From Immersiella caudata (taxonomy: Eukaryota; Ascomycota; Sordariomycetes; Sordariales; Lasiosphaeriaceae), in contig JAULSU010000005.1 of NCBI GenBank assembly GCA_030512335.1, positions 3,596,001 through 3,660,000 of the forward strand: a DNA stretch of 64,000 nucleotides. Reading direction: 5' to 3'. Of this stretch, positions 46,275 through 57,516 are shown piece by piece (the first letter of the stretch is position 1; each line of letters opens with the position of its first letter). Both the position numbers and the translations under genes were made by a program. The notes beneath the pieces are model-generated. The model did not search any database. It was not told where the DNA came from and saw only the letters and a program-made list of their open reading frames with translations.

Positions 46275-47615
46275 ATGGGGTCCGCCAAGCAGCCGCAGCC
46301 TGGGAATGGCATCACAAAACTAACCAACTGCCGACTGCTCCGTGGCGACGACCTCGTCTTCGATGATCTCTGGATTAGCTCCCATACTGGCAAGATCCTC
46401 TGCAGCCAGGCGGCCTTCTACGATGGATTCGCCCTTCCCGATCGAACCATCGACCTCAGGGGTCGGATCCTCTCGCCTGGTTTCATCGACTGCCAACTCA
46501 ACGGCGCATTTGGCTTCAACTTTTCCACCATGTTCCCTAATATGTCCCAATATGACACCAACCTTTGCGACCTCAACCAAAAGCTCGTTCAAACCGGCGT
46601 CACCTCTTACCTTCCGACCGTAACCAGCCAAGCCCCTGAGCTTTACCATGCCGTTCTCCCCCATCTCGGACCCTCGGGTGCCACCCGTGATCCGCACTCT
46701 GGCTCCGAGTCCCTCGGCGCCCACTGCGAAGGACCCTTTCTCTCTCCCGCACGCAACGGCGTACATGTAAGTTCGCCATCTCAAACAGAGACCATGGCTA
46801 ATGCACCACAGAACGTGTCTTCCCTCCGCTCCCCCTCCACCCTCAAAGGCATCGACGACACCTACGGTCCCAGCAATACCACTGGCTCCCCGCCCCCCAT
46901 CAAGCTCATCACCCTCGCCCCCGAACTCCCTCGCATCCTCCCGCTTCTCCCCGCCCTCCGCTCCCGCTCCATCCTCCTCTCCCTCGGCCACACAAACGCC
47001 ACCTACGAGACCGCCTCCCTCGCCCTCATCAGCGGCGCAACCATGATAACCCACCTCTTCAACGCCATGGCCCCCCTCCACCACCGCAATCCCGGCCTCC
47101 TCGGCCTCCTCGGCTGCTCTCCCCCCGGCACGCCTCGTCCGTACTTCGGCCTCATCGCCGACGGAATCCACCTCCACCCAGCCACCATCAAAATCGCATG
47201 GAACGCCCATCCCTCCGGATGCATCCTCGTCACCGACGCGATGCACATGGCCGGACTGGACGACGGCGTGTACCCCTGGACCAACGGCGCATCGGATGAT
47301 CACATCGTTAAGCAAGGGGCCGTACTGCGGCTGCAGGGATCGGACACCATAGCGGGGAGTTCGAGCATGTTGATTGACTGCGTTAATTACTTTTTGCGGT
47401 GGAGTGGTGCCACGGTAGCGCAGGCTTTGGCTACGGTGACATCGACGCCGGCGAGAATGTTGGAGGTGGAAGGGGTGAAAGGGACGTTGGAGGAGGGGGG
47501 CGATGCGGATTTAGTGGTGCTGGAGGAGGTGAAAGATGAGGATGGGGTGGTGGAGTTGAGGGTGGACGAGGTTTGGAAGTTTGGGGAGAGGGTTTTTGAG
47601 AGAGGAAAGGCGTGA
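46275..47615 (+). CDS. dac1: N-acetylglucosamine-6-phosphate deacetylase
   Basis: Zinc-type amidohydrolase that removes acetate from GlcNAc-6-P, feeding GlcN-6-P to dam1. Exons 46275-46766 and 46812-47615 (431 aa). The 45-nt intron is a multiple of three and lacks a stop, so it is easily read as coding; GTAAGT, GGCTAAT and ACCACAG mark it, and removing it restores GVH/NVSSLRSP. Family blocks: GRILSPGFIDCQLNGAFGF, GAHCEGPFLSP (metal ligand Glu), LGHTNATYE, THLFNAMAPLHHR, LIADGIHLHP and LVTDAMHMAGLDDG with the catalytic Asp. The usual C-terminal strand (GDADLVVLEE) is present. No signal peptide; cytosolic. Divergent from nag3 and last gene of the GlcNAc cluster. Confidence 0.94.
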   Translation: MGSAKQPQPGNGITKLTNCRLLRGDDLVFDDLWISSHTGKILCSQAAFYDGFALPDRTIDLRGRILSPGFIDCQLNGAFGFNFSTMFPNMSQYDTNLCDLNQKLVQTGVTSYLPTVTSQAPELYHAVLPHLGPSGATRDPHSGSESLGAHCEGPFLSPARNGVHVSSPSQTETMANAPQNVSSLRSPSTLKGIDDTYGPSNTTGSPPPIKLITLAPELPRILPLLPALRSRSILLSLGHTNATYETASLALISGATMITHLFNAMAPLHHRNPGLLGLLGCSPPGTPRPYFGLIADGIHLHPATIKIAWNAHPSGCILVTDAMHMAGLDDGVYPWTNGASDDHIVKQGAVLRLQGSDTIAGSSSMLIDCVNYFLRWSGATVAQALATVTSTPARMLEVEGVKGTLEEGGDADLVVLEEVKDEDGVVELRVDEVWKFGERVFERGKA

Positions 47616-48667
47616 TGGGTAAGTGTGCCGCCCGTATGGTCCGGACATATCTGAGAGGAAGACGAGATGAGTGATAGGGGGGATGAAAATAGTGGCTTGA
47701 TCAGACTGTTTCCCGTGTTGCCTTGGATAGAAGTCACAGAAGAACGTCACTACTTCCACAATCTTTTTCAATTTGATGGAGCAAGACAGCATTGCCTATT
47801 ACCCTTTTTGACTGGTGGTTACTTTGCGTTCGCGATTCTTGATCTGACTACCGATGTTGTATGTCACAACCAGCTCCGCAACTACACCAGGAGAACGTCA
47901 GTATGGTGGGTATCAGGTTTTGTTTCTCCATTTCTACCATACAATATCCATACATCGTACAACAAAAATAAGCTCCGCTTCTAATGTCTGGGCAGGCTGT
48001 AAGGATAGGCAAGTAACAGCCAAGAACCAAGAAACCATCCCAGCCTGCTATGCTAGTCCCATGCTTCCGAAACCTTCCTCCACCGTCCAACCCCTGCTTC
48101 CTTTTGAAAGGCGTCAAAAGCCCAGAATGACCACCCAAAAAGTATAAACGCCGAGCAACGCCCTCCCTAAGAATATGTAAGTCACCCCGGGCACCCTCTT
48201 CACACCTGCCCGCTTCTCTTTCTGCTCTCGCAAGATGGAAGGGAAACCTTTTCCGTTGCGATCCCAGCCCCCGCCCCAAAAACCTTGACTATACACGGAA
48301 TGATGTGGTATCTCAAAAATGAACATCGAAACCCGCTTCCATATCGCTGTTGTTCGTTCATCGCCTCCCGAGCTTGTTGTCCGCAAAATCCGTCCCTGGG
48401 CATGCGGTTATCGGCATCTGGTACTCCCAGCTGCCCCACGTGGAACCGCAGCCAAATATTTCGTGCGTGGTGCTCGTGAGGGCTGGCGCGGGCGGCCGAA
48501 GAGCCTGGTCGCACGGATGCAGCCCCTCGGGTCTGCTGCGCGGGGTACGCTCTCTGCGAACCGTGACCGTCACCGAATCCCCTGGGGCAAGCTATTTGTA
48601 ATGAAGTCGATCAATCCAGTCCTTTCCCTGCTGATTCCCGCTGTTAGCCCTGCTCTTTACTGGCTGC
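47616..48667. other. Intergenic, convergent 3' flanks
   Basis: About 1 kb between the 3' ends of dac1 (+) and caf40 (-). No supported gene; frames seen on both strands overlap and lack domains. Confidence 0.5.
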
Positions 48668-49996
48668 TCAAATTCCGAGTTGGCTGCTGGTGGTGGGTTC
48701 GACTACATTATCGGACAGGTTTATCAGGAGCTGAGCCAGGCAGCGCTTAGTTGCCGCGTCATCTCGGAGAACTGAAGAGAAGGTGTGGTCGCGAAGGGGT
48801 TCGGGAAGGCACTGCCTGAGAGCCTCTCGCGCTCTAGCGTTGTCGCTCAGTCTTTGTGTCTTTGTTAGCACTCGGACAGGTAAACCCAAGCAGAGTCACA
48901 TACCTAAGGAAGCAACGAACAACATGTTTGAGAAGCCTGGCAGTCTGCTGCTCCACGAGCTGCGCTACCATGTTGCTGAGGACGGTGCCCACTGCATAGA
49001 ATCTTTCGTAGGTGGCGCAAATGTAGTTCAGTCCGTTGTCATCGAGCAGAATCTTCTGGACGATAAAAATCGCCACCGTCTTACTGAGCTCCGATCCGGT
49101 TTCCATTATCCTAAGGCAGAGAGGGATAATCTCCGTGGTAAGGAGGAAATTTATCACCTCGCTTGAATCGTTCTTGACGAGCGCGCCAATGACACCAAGA
49201 GAGGTCAAGCGAAGGTATTCAAACGGTCGGGACTTGGAGGTCGTATTGAGAAAGGGATATAGAAAGAGCGGGATATGGGCTGTGTAAGGTTAGAAGCAAC
49301 TCATAGACGCGCAAGGGGTCGGGGCAGGGATGCTGACCGCTGAGGAACAGGGTGCGTGTGTCGTTATGCGACGCAACACACTGGAGAAGCGCGAGTGCAT
49401 TACAAACGCGGTTCGAGGCCGCCGCGGTGAGCTGGGATGGGCTCAGCAAAGTATAGACGCTGATGATCTCTTGGAGAAGGGACGTCATGACACCTAAGAG
49501 GTACAGTCAGTTATGAGTCGTGCCAGCCGAGACCAAGAGCGGAAACAAAGCGGCGCAAAACGGGAGGCGGTGTCGGAGCTACGCGGCGGTTTCTGTACCG
49601 AGTGTCTCCTGATGGTCTCCATGGTTGTGGTCTAGTCTTACCGAAAGAGTGCCACAGAATCAGTGCCAACTCTGGAACTTGTTCCCTCTTCTTGCTCAGC
49701 TCCAGGAGCGCGGCTTCGCGGGTATTCTCGTTCAGGAGGTCGGCAATGTACTGTAGAGTGCGTCTATTATCCTCGGACACAGATGCCTCCAGCGAATTAT
49801 CTGGCGCGTGTGTCGCTGCGAGGTTGTTCACGTTGTTGATAGCGCCGGCGATACGGTTGTAGTGTTGCTGCTGGGCCACGTTGGCGGCTGCCGCGGCGGC
49901 CTGAGCATGGTGCTGGTGGGAATTCTGCTGGTGCATCCAGGCCGAGTCGGCCTGTGGATATTGGTGATGTCCGTAGACGTGCGGGTTTGGCATCAT
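48668..49996 (-). CDS. caf40: CAF40/RCD1 subunit of the CCR4-NOT complex
   Basis: CNOT9-type armadillo-repeat protein of the CCR4-NOT complex that deadenylates and silences mRNA. Minus-strand exons 49642-49996, 49338-49493, 48904-49279 and 48668-48851 (356 aa). The N terminus (residues 8-55) is Gln/His/Ala-rich, typical of fungal forms. The RCD1 domain follows: LLNENTREAALLELSKKRE, LALILWHSFG/VMTSLLQEI across intron 1, NRVCNALALLQCVASH, HIPLFLYPFLNT, LRLTSLGVIGALVKND, EIIPLCLRIMETGSELSKT and DNARAREALRQCLP. Branch points such as GTGCTAAC precede the acceptors. A housekeeping gene; it converges on dac1 and lies outside the GlcNAc set. Confidence 0.95.
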
Positions 49997-52900
49997 TTTG
50001 GAAGCGGTAGGCGGGCGCGGTCGTTGGGCTGATTGGTGGTTGGGCGGTTGGTGGTTATCGATCGCCGTAAGTGATAGGGAAGGCGAAAGCCAAACAGAGC
50101 GTCATGGACGAGACGAAGGCGGGCGCGAAGAAGAGATGCCAAGCTCTGTCTGGAGATTGGAGCGTGCTTCGCGCGAGTTCAAGCTGGTTGTTGGAGTTCG
50201 AAGATGTTGTTGTCGTCGCTAATAACTTGTCGGGCGGGAGAAACAATGGATGGAAGACCAGAGCCGCAGAGTGCTGGATGGCGGTTTTCGAACCCCCGCA
50301 CGGACCAGCCTTGTGGGGGGTAGCTCGGGCCGTGGGCTCGAGCGAGCCTGGCTGCAGGCACGAGACGACAAGCAATCTGATTGGATAGTTTTCCCTGAAG
50401 AAGAGAGGATCGCGATTGGTACATGGTAATGTTTCTCTTCCCAGCCTCAAGCCATAGCAAAAGACCATAACAGAGGGGGGACCTCGATGATTCCCGGCAA
50501 TGAAAAGGCGCTTTGCCCGGTGACGCCCCTTTCATCAGTCGCGACGGGAGGCACCGCCACATGCCGTCCAGGAGCCACATTGGCACTACTTTGTGGGATA
50601 CTCCGTAATAGCAACTGGTCCTACAGCTTGCCGGGGTTGGTGTCGAAACATGGCACACTCAAGTTCGGATCTCATTTTGGGAATGTTGTGGCATTAGATG
50701 TCTGACCTTGATGGCCGGCCGCTTGTTGAGCGGCGTCTCGGTGCGCTACATTGGATAGATTCCATCATCCGATGTCAAGGGCAGCTAAAGTGCGCTCCGC
50801 AGGTGGATGGTGCTCCCAACTGGATGGATGCCACGAAACTGCGAGTCCCGCTCTCCCGCATACATGGGAAGTAATTCCTGTGTCACAGCATAGGCCCAAC
50901 CCTCCGAGGAGCCCACTAGGCGTTTCTTACATCTGTTCTTCTCCGGCTCTTGTTTGCAAGCCCGAAATATATCGCGGGAAAGAGCTTATCAAGAAGCATG
51001 CTCACCGCGAGCCTCCAAGGGTCGGTGGGCTGTTCATTTGGCGACATATCTGTCTGATTGGACGCTACAGACCTGCCGAAGAACGAGTGCGCCTCGCTCT
51101 AGCTCGTCGCGAACAAAAGTGTACCCGGTAGCCGGTTTTGAGCAATGTCATGTGGCGCGAGATAAGCAGCTCTCAGGCACGCATTAATACGGAGCCTTGG
51201 CTCGGGGCGGAATCTGCGGTGCCCCGGTTGACAGAGATATTTTCGGGACTGGGCACAACGCATGCTGAGTCCATAGGAGGAAACAAACTGAAACCGCCTC
51301 CGCTATCGGTTTTAGTGAGGTGTCTGGGCACAGGGCAGGCTGCTCTGAACCTCCATCCGTTGGCTGATGATATCCCCCTGTCATCCCGCGGGAAGCGTGG
51401 AGTTACACCTGGGGCGGCAGTGTGAAGGGTTAGTCGACATCATTCGTCCTTTCGAATGCAATTCTTGGCTCCAGGCACACACCCGAGCGAATATCCATAC
51501 GTCTGAAGCTTCATTCGGCTGGCGGTTCCGTAGCATCCGGCTCCTGGGGTGTCGTCCTCCAAGATACCCAGCATTCAAGACCGTGGCCCGAGGTCGGCGC
51601 CTTGGCGGTGATGGTAGACCTGTTGAATCTGAGAAAAGATTGGAATTGAGGCCTTCGCGGCACGCAAGCACAAAAGCAGGGAGTAAACATGACGCCGATC
51701 AACGCGACGGAGTCCAGTTCAGCGGCTCGGTATCGTGGTTCTTCGGGACCCAAGAAGCTGTGGTTGCCGCGGCTGAGATGCGTTTGTCTCAGCATCCAAC
51801 TGTAATCGGGGCCACATCAGCTTTCGAAGTCGTTGAGAGAATTCAGGGTTGAAATGGGGGGTGGTTGCGCAGTCGACCACAAAATCCATAGGCCAGCCTA
51901 GAACGCCATGTGGGGTTAGTGCGGCTTAGCGCCGGTTCCGGGAATTGACAAGGCGGAAGGTTTGTTCGCGACAGGGATTTGGGGGTTTCACCGCAGGTCA
52001 TTCGTTCAGCGGAGAACGAGAAGCTTATCATTCACCATGCGAATCTCGTCTATTCCTAGGTGAGGAATTCTTGTTGCACAAGGGTCTGGTCGCATGAAAG
52101 GCCTTCGACCGGGAGAACAACATGGATCGGCCAACTACGAATAGGTACCGCTTCAGCATCCTCAAGACCACAGGCACCGACCGATGCTCAGAGGCCCAGG
52201 GAACTGCAAATTCATCATGTAAATATTGGGTTGGCGACGCGCTTCACACATGGATGTCTCGCGCCAGCCTTGCTGCCAAGGCGGTAGACAGGGAGGCTGC
52301 GGACCCAACTGTGGAAACTCGGAAAATGAAGACTGCCCGGGGTTTGTTTCGTTGAACTCGGGTGACCGAGATGTCAAGCGGAAGGAGCGTTGGACAACCT
52401 AAGGTGATACTGCATATCTTGCCATCCGTTCCAATGAAGGCCGTGACGGCGACAGGAGGCGGTGTCATATGATACCGATAACAAGACGACAACTGTGATG
52501 ATGATTATTCCCGCAATGCAGAAAAGAGGGTTACGCGGGGCGGAGAAGCTGTTTGAAAGCAGATAGAAGTTTTGAGTTCTTGATGACGCAGGTCAGCAGA
52601 ACAAAGAAGGCGCGTTCCGCCGAGACGCCGCGTTCTTTCAGCGGGGACCCGGGGCCGCCACCTCCATTAGGGTGCCCAATGGGATGAGAACCTTGTCGAT
52701 GGCTTTCGCTGGTCCCCTGCTGAGGCCCCGGCAGCTTCCACGCCGCCGTCAACAGGCTCCCTGACCTGAAAGCCAAGATCGGACCAAGCACCCCATGGGG
52801 AGGATACCTCATGTTAGATCCCGGGAGCTGTTCACGTGCGGTAAGCCCTGGCCTTCGACTGCCCAGGGCACCTTGATGTCGAGCCGCGAAGGAAGGAGGG

Positions 52901-53176
52901 TCCTCTTCTCCGGCTTCGCTCGTGTCAACCGGGGCGCGCGCAAGCTTAATTCTAGATAAGGTCGGCGGTCCGCAATGCAGTCTGCCGCTCGACTCGTCCC
53001 CATCCTCACCGTTCCATTACCTCTCTTACACGGCTCCCGCTGCTACGGAGAACAGTTTCGGACGTCTCTCTTTCATCTCTCAGCTTCCACTTCTCCAAGT
53101 CCACCTCAGGCTTCGTCGGCCTTCCACCGAACTCCTCTCCCGTCTGGGACAACCTCCAGTAAACGGCGCTGCCAAC
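49997..53176. other. Long intergenic region, divergent promoters
   Basis: 3.2 kb between caf40 (-) and the antiporter (+). Several 100-160-codon frames (for example 51367-51852 on +) show no domain, overlap opposite-strand frames and lack splice context. Base composition is similar to other intergenic DNA here. No repeat, RNA gene or transposon remnant is evident by eye. Confidence 0.45.
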
Positions 53177-56090
53177 ATGTCGGCCTCGATAATGGAGTTG
53201 GTCTCCAGGGCCAGTGCTGCTGCCTCGGGGGGCGATGGCACAGGAGCTGCTCCCCAAACCGGCATCATCGAAGGTGCCAATCCGACACATTACACACCGT
53301 CGAACCCCATCACGCTCTTCATCATCCAAGTAATTATGCACCTTGCCCTTGACTGCATCGACTACAAACTAAACATCATGGACAGGCTGTTATCGTCATC
53401 GTTTTCTGCCAGATGCTGCACTATCCCCTTCGGTTGCTCAACCAGCCCCGGGTCATTGCTGAGGTTATCGGCGGCATCATTCTTGGCCCATCAGTGATGA
53501 TGAGAATACCCAACTTCCAATCAAGTACTATCCCGACCCAAATCCTCTGATAGGTCCAGTCTAACCATGCGCCCCTTGACAGATATCTTCCCAAAAGAAT
53601 CTATGCCCGTCTTCAACAATGTTGCTAATCTGGGTCTCATCGTCTTCCTCTTCATTGTGGCCCTGGAAGTTGACGTCCGCATGTTTACCAGCAACTGGAA
53701 AGCGGCCGTCAGCGTTGGTTTGGCCGGCATGATAATTCCCTTTGGTCTGGGCTTCGCTGTTGCCTGGGGCATATACAACCAGTTTCCTCCTGACTCCAAG
53801 GATATCAACTTTGGCGTCTTTGGCCTTTTCATCGGTACCGCTTTGGCCATCACGGCATTCCCAGTACTCTGCCGCATATTGACGGAGTTAAACCTGCTCC
53901 GGTCCAATGTGGGCGTCACGGTTCTAGCTGCCGGTATTGGAAACGATGTCACGGGATGGGTTCTCCTGGCGCTTTGCGTTACCTTGGTGAACAACGACTC
54001 CGGCTTGGCGGCTTTGTGGGCCCTCCTCTCCTGTATTGGCTGGACCTTACTACTCATCTTCGTCGTTCGGCCACCTTTCATCTGGATCTTGAGGCGGACG
54101 GGGAGCCTTCAGAATGGCCCAACCCAGGGCATGGTGGCATTGACCTTGCTGATGGTTCTCGCTTCGGCTTTTTTCACTGGTGAGTCCCGAGTCAAACTTC
54201 CCATCCCAATACCGAAGTAGGTTTCTGACCGCTGTCGACAGGCATTATCGGCATCCATCCCATCTTCGGCGCGTTCCTAGTCGGCCTTATATGTCCCCAC
54301 GACGGCGGTTTTGCTATCAAGATGACGGAAAAAATCGAGGACCTAATATCAGTCCTGTTCTTGCCACTCTATTTCGCGCTCTCTGGGCTGAACACCAATC
54401 TCGGCGCCCTGAACGATGGGACAACCTGGGGCTACGTCATAGCCGTCATTCTATGCGCCTTCGCCGGAAAAATTATTGGTGGTACGCTGGCTGCACGCAT
54501 GAATAAGCTCCTCTGGCGAGAAAGTTTTACCATCGGCTGCCTGATGAGTTGCAAGGGCCTTGTGGAACTTATTGTCTTGGTGAGTCCTTATTGTGAAGAC
54601 AGAACGCCTGTGGCCATGCTGACCAGAAGTAGAATATCGGCCGCGATGCGGGAATCCTCAACGAACGGACATTTACGATGTTCGTCGTCATGGCGTTGGT
54701 CACGACAGTAGCCACAACACCCCTTACCAAAGCACTATATCCCCCTTGGTACCAGAAGAAGGTAGAGAAATGGAGGAAGGGGGAGGTTGAGTGGGATGGC
54801 AGTTCGGTCCAGGATCCGCCTTCAAGTCGAGGGGAGTCCGTTCACAAGCTCGACACCAAACAAATCCGCAGGCTCCTTGTTTACCTTCGTCTCGACAGCC
54901 TGCCGGGTCTTTTCACATTCCTTGCTTTGCTAGGGCCCCAAAGCAACACTTCTGCCGAGAAAGTGACGGAAATGGCCGATGATCCTGCAAACGACCCCGT
55001 TCCTCCGAGGAAGCCCCTTGAGGTACACGGCCTCAGGATCATTGAGCTCACCGACCGTGCATCTTCGGTCATGCACGTCACGGAGGGCGAGGAATTCTAT
55101 TCCCAGCGCGACCCCGTGGTAAATGCCTTCCGTGCCTTCTCCCAGCTCCACGACCTCGCCGTAGCGGGTCGTGTCGCGGTGGCCCCCGAGGACTCATATG
55201 CCGAAACTCTTGTGAATCAGGCAGCTGAAGTATCATCAGACTTTGCGCTCATCCCATGGGGTGAATATGGCAGCATCACAGAAGATCAGTCTGTGGCATT
55301 TGCGGTTCACGCTAGCGAGCGTTTCCGTGGCCCTGTCCACCTGGAGTTTGTCCACGAGACTCTCCGAAAGGTACGGTCGACTTGCAACGCTGGTATTTTT
55401 ATCGACAATGGGTTCGGTGGAACCACCAAACCCAGCAACCGAAACGAGCTTTCGAGGATAACAAGCGCCGGATCAGTCCGGAGTCAGCGTGAGACAGCTG
55501 CGCTTCCCGTCAGCAACAAGAACCATCACATCTTCTTCCCTTTCATTGGGGGCGCTGATGATCGGGTCGCCCTGAGAATCGTTTTGCAGCTGGCTAAGAA
55601 CCCGCATGTCACTGTGTCCATCGTGCACATTAACTGGCCGGGATCGAGGGACGGTCATATCGAAGTTGCAGGCGAGAGCAGCCGGCAGACAAGCGAGAGC
55701 GTGAATACTGAGCACGGCGAGAAAAGGGAGCTGAAACAGGACATCACAGCACAAGACCTCGGTTTGCTCTCGGTCCTGCAAAGCTCACTGCCTGATGAGC
55801 TCACTGGTCGTGTCGCTTTCAGTGAGATCAACGTCGCACCTGGTGCTGCTCTGGCTGAAACGGTGGCTCTGGCGAAGAAGTCGGTTGGACAGACACCTAA
55901 GAACGCAGGTGATGTAATCGTTCTCGGCCGTCGACACGCCAGGCTTGGTGATGGAGTTATTGAGGGTTTGCCGTCAAGTGGCCCGGATCTGAAGAGCGCA
56001 GTAGGTGGTATCGCCGAGCAGCTTGTGATCTCGACTGTCAATGCTAGCATCTTGATCATTCAAGCTGGCGGAAGAGCGGCAGAGACCTGA
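53177..56090 (+). CDS. kha1: K+/H+ antiporter, CPA2 family, KHA1-like
   Basis: Monovalent cation/proton exchanger of endomembranes. Exons 53177-53329, 53386-53524, 53583-54179, 54242-54579 and 54633-56090 (894 aa; yeast Kha1 is of similar size). After a short polar N terminus, residues 48-440 hold the membrane domain with family blocks VIAEVIGGIILGPSVM, FPKESMPVFNNVANLGL, GTALAITAFPVLCRILTEL, GNDVTGWVLLAL, HPIFGAFLVGLICPHDGG, LYFALSGLNTNLG and MSCKGLVELIVLNIGRDAG (across intron 4). Residues about 445-894 form the soluble C-terminal half, with two universal-stress-like segments. Introns are 53-62 nt with GTCTAACC or GCTGACC branch points. Start chosen at the Met preceding SASIMELVSRAS. Confidence 0.93.
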
Positions 56091-57516
56091 GTGTCTATTT
56101 TTGTGACTGGGGTTCGGAGCAGCATCGAACCAGTGCCCGTCAGCGGCTGTACCGCTGAAAGGGATTCACGACGTTACGAGGCGAGGTTGAATTGAGCAGC
56201 TATTTGGAGCTGAAATCCAAGCGTTGTTTCTGCTTCGGAGCTTAGATATATATATTAGGGGAAATATTTTGCCGGCGGCTTCAGGAGTACGGGAGCGCAT
56301 AGTTCGATATGAGAATAGGTATAAGCATTGGAGAGAATTCCAAGATTCATGCCTTAACCCTCCAGCGTGAAGATTTTTCGAAGGGGGTAAATCCATCTCC
56401 AATCGTCCTCGATGTGATTTCGTGTAGTGATACAAGTAGATAGTGCTACATACAACCGCTTTGATCTTTTCAGTCTCATGTCCAGGTTAGGACGAACATT
56501 GCCTGTTTCAACTCAGCTTCGGACTTCCTTCATCTTCCCCTTCACTCTTTCCCTTCCCCATGATCTTGGGATAATATCTGATCCTAACACCCAGTCAGTC
56601 CATACGCACCACACAAGAGACGCACCAGCTCTCGGGTACGTTGCCAGCAGTAGAAAACAACAAAAAACTCACCACATCGCCGTCTCCACACAGGCCATCA
56701 CTCCCAGCAGCACCCAAACCATAGCGCGCACCTTGGGATTAGGCACTATGCTTTTGAGACTGAAGGAGGGGTATGACGGGTTCTGGTTTTGGTTCAGATT
56801 GGGATTACTCTGACTGTTGCGAGGTGCCCTTGTTATTGAGAAGGGGCGCATGTGTGCTAACTGTGGTGTTTGCTGAAGGATGTTCACATGGACCGCAGGC
56901 TGTGTTCGGAGGAGGACGCGGCTATGGGGGAGAGCTTTAGTTGTTCTGGGGAGGGACATTGTGGATGCGGTATGATGGGAGAGCAGTTGTTGATGTATTG
57001 CGTTGAGGGAAACAGGGATGGGTTGATGGGGTTTGGTTTTCGTGTAGATTGCTGGAGGGTGAGATGCAGAATCACGGAGGTGGTGTTGGGAGTATGTATA
57101 TATATTTGCATTGGGAATTTGGTCCTGTACTGGAGCTTGCGGAATTGAGTGTCACTGCTCATGATAGACCGGAAGCAACGCAGTTGTTATGGCTAAGCGT
57201 TATGCCATTTGCAGCGTCACGCACGAATACGCGTGTGCAGAGGGCTCGGATTGGAGACGGGAACACCCGGCGCGACCCTGAAGTTGAAAGAGGAATGGGC
57301 ATCTCCGGTATCACCCGCGTTGCCAAAAGCTGGGGCTAAGACGGCGCAACGGCGGGCGACGGCCTTGCGAGGATGACAAAATTGGCAGAAACAGGGAATG
57401 TCATCAAAACTCATCATATTCATATTCCTACTTGCTTGAGTTCTCCTTTGCATCTCCCGAGCCGCCACCCCACAGCGTTGCTGCGAGGGCCGATCTGAGA
57501 GCCCGAGAAATCAACA
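56091..57516. other. Intergenic, convergent 3' flanks
   Basis: 1.4 kb between the stop codons of the antiporter (+) and srs2 (-). Frames at 56427-56813 and 56669-56959 overlap on opposite strands without domains. No tRNA could be folded by eye. Confidence 0.5.

Noticed and set aside
51367..51852. 161-codon frame on +
   Set aside because: No domain; opposite-strand frames of similar length occupy the same DNA.
56095..56175. Possible tRNA (TTCGA-like loop on the minus strand)
   Set aside because: No matching T stem or acceptor stem could be paired.
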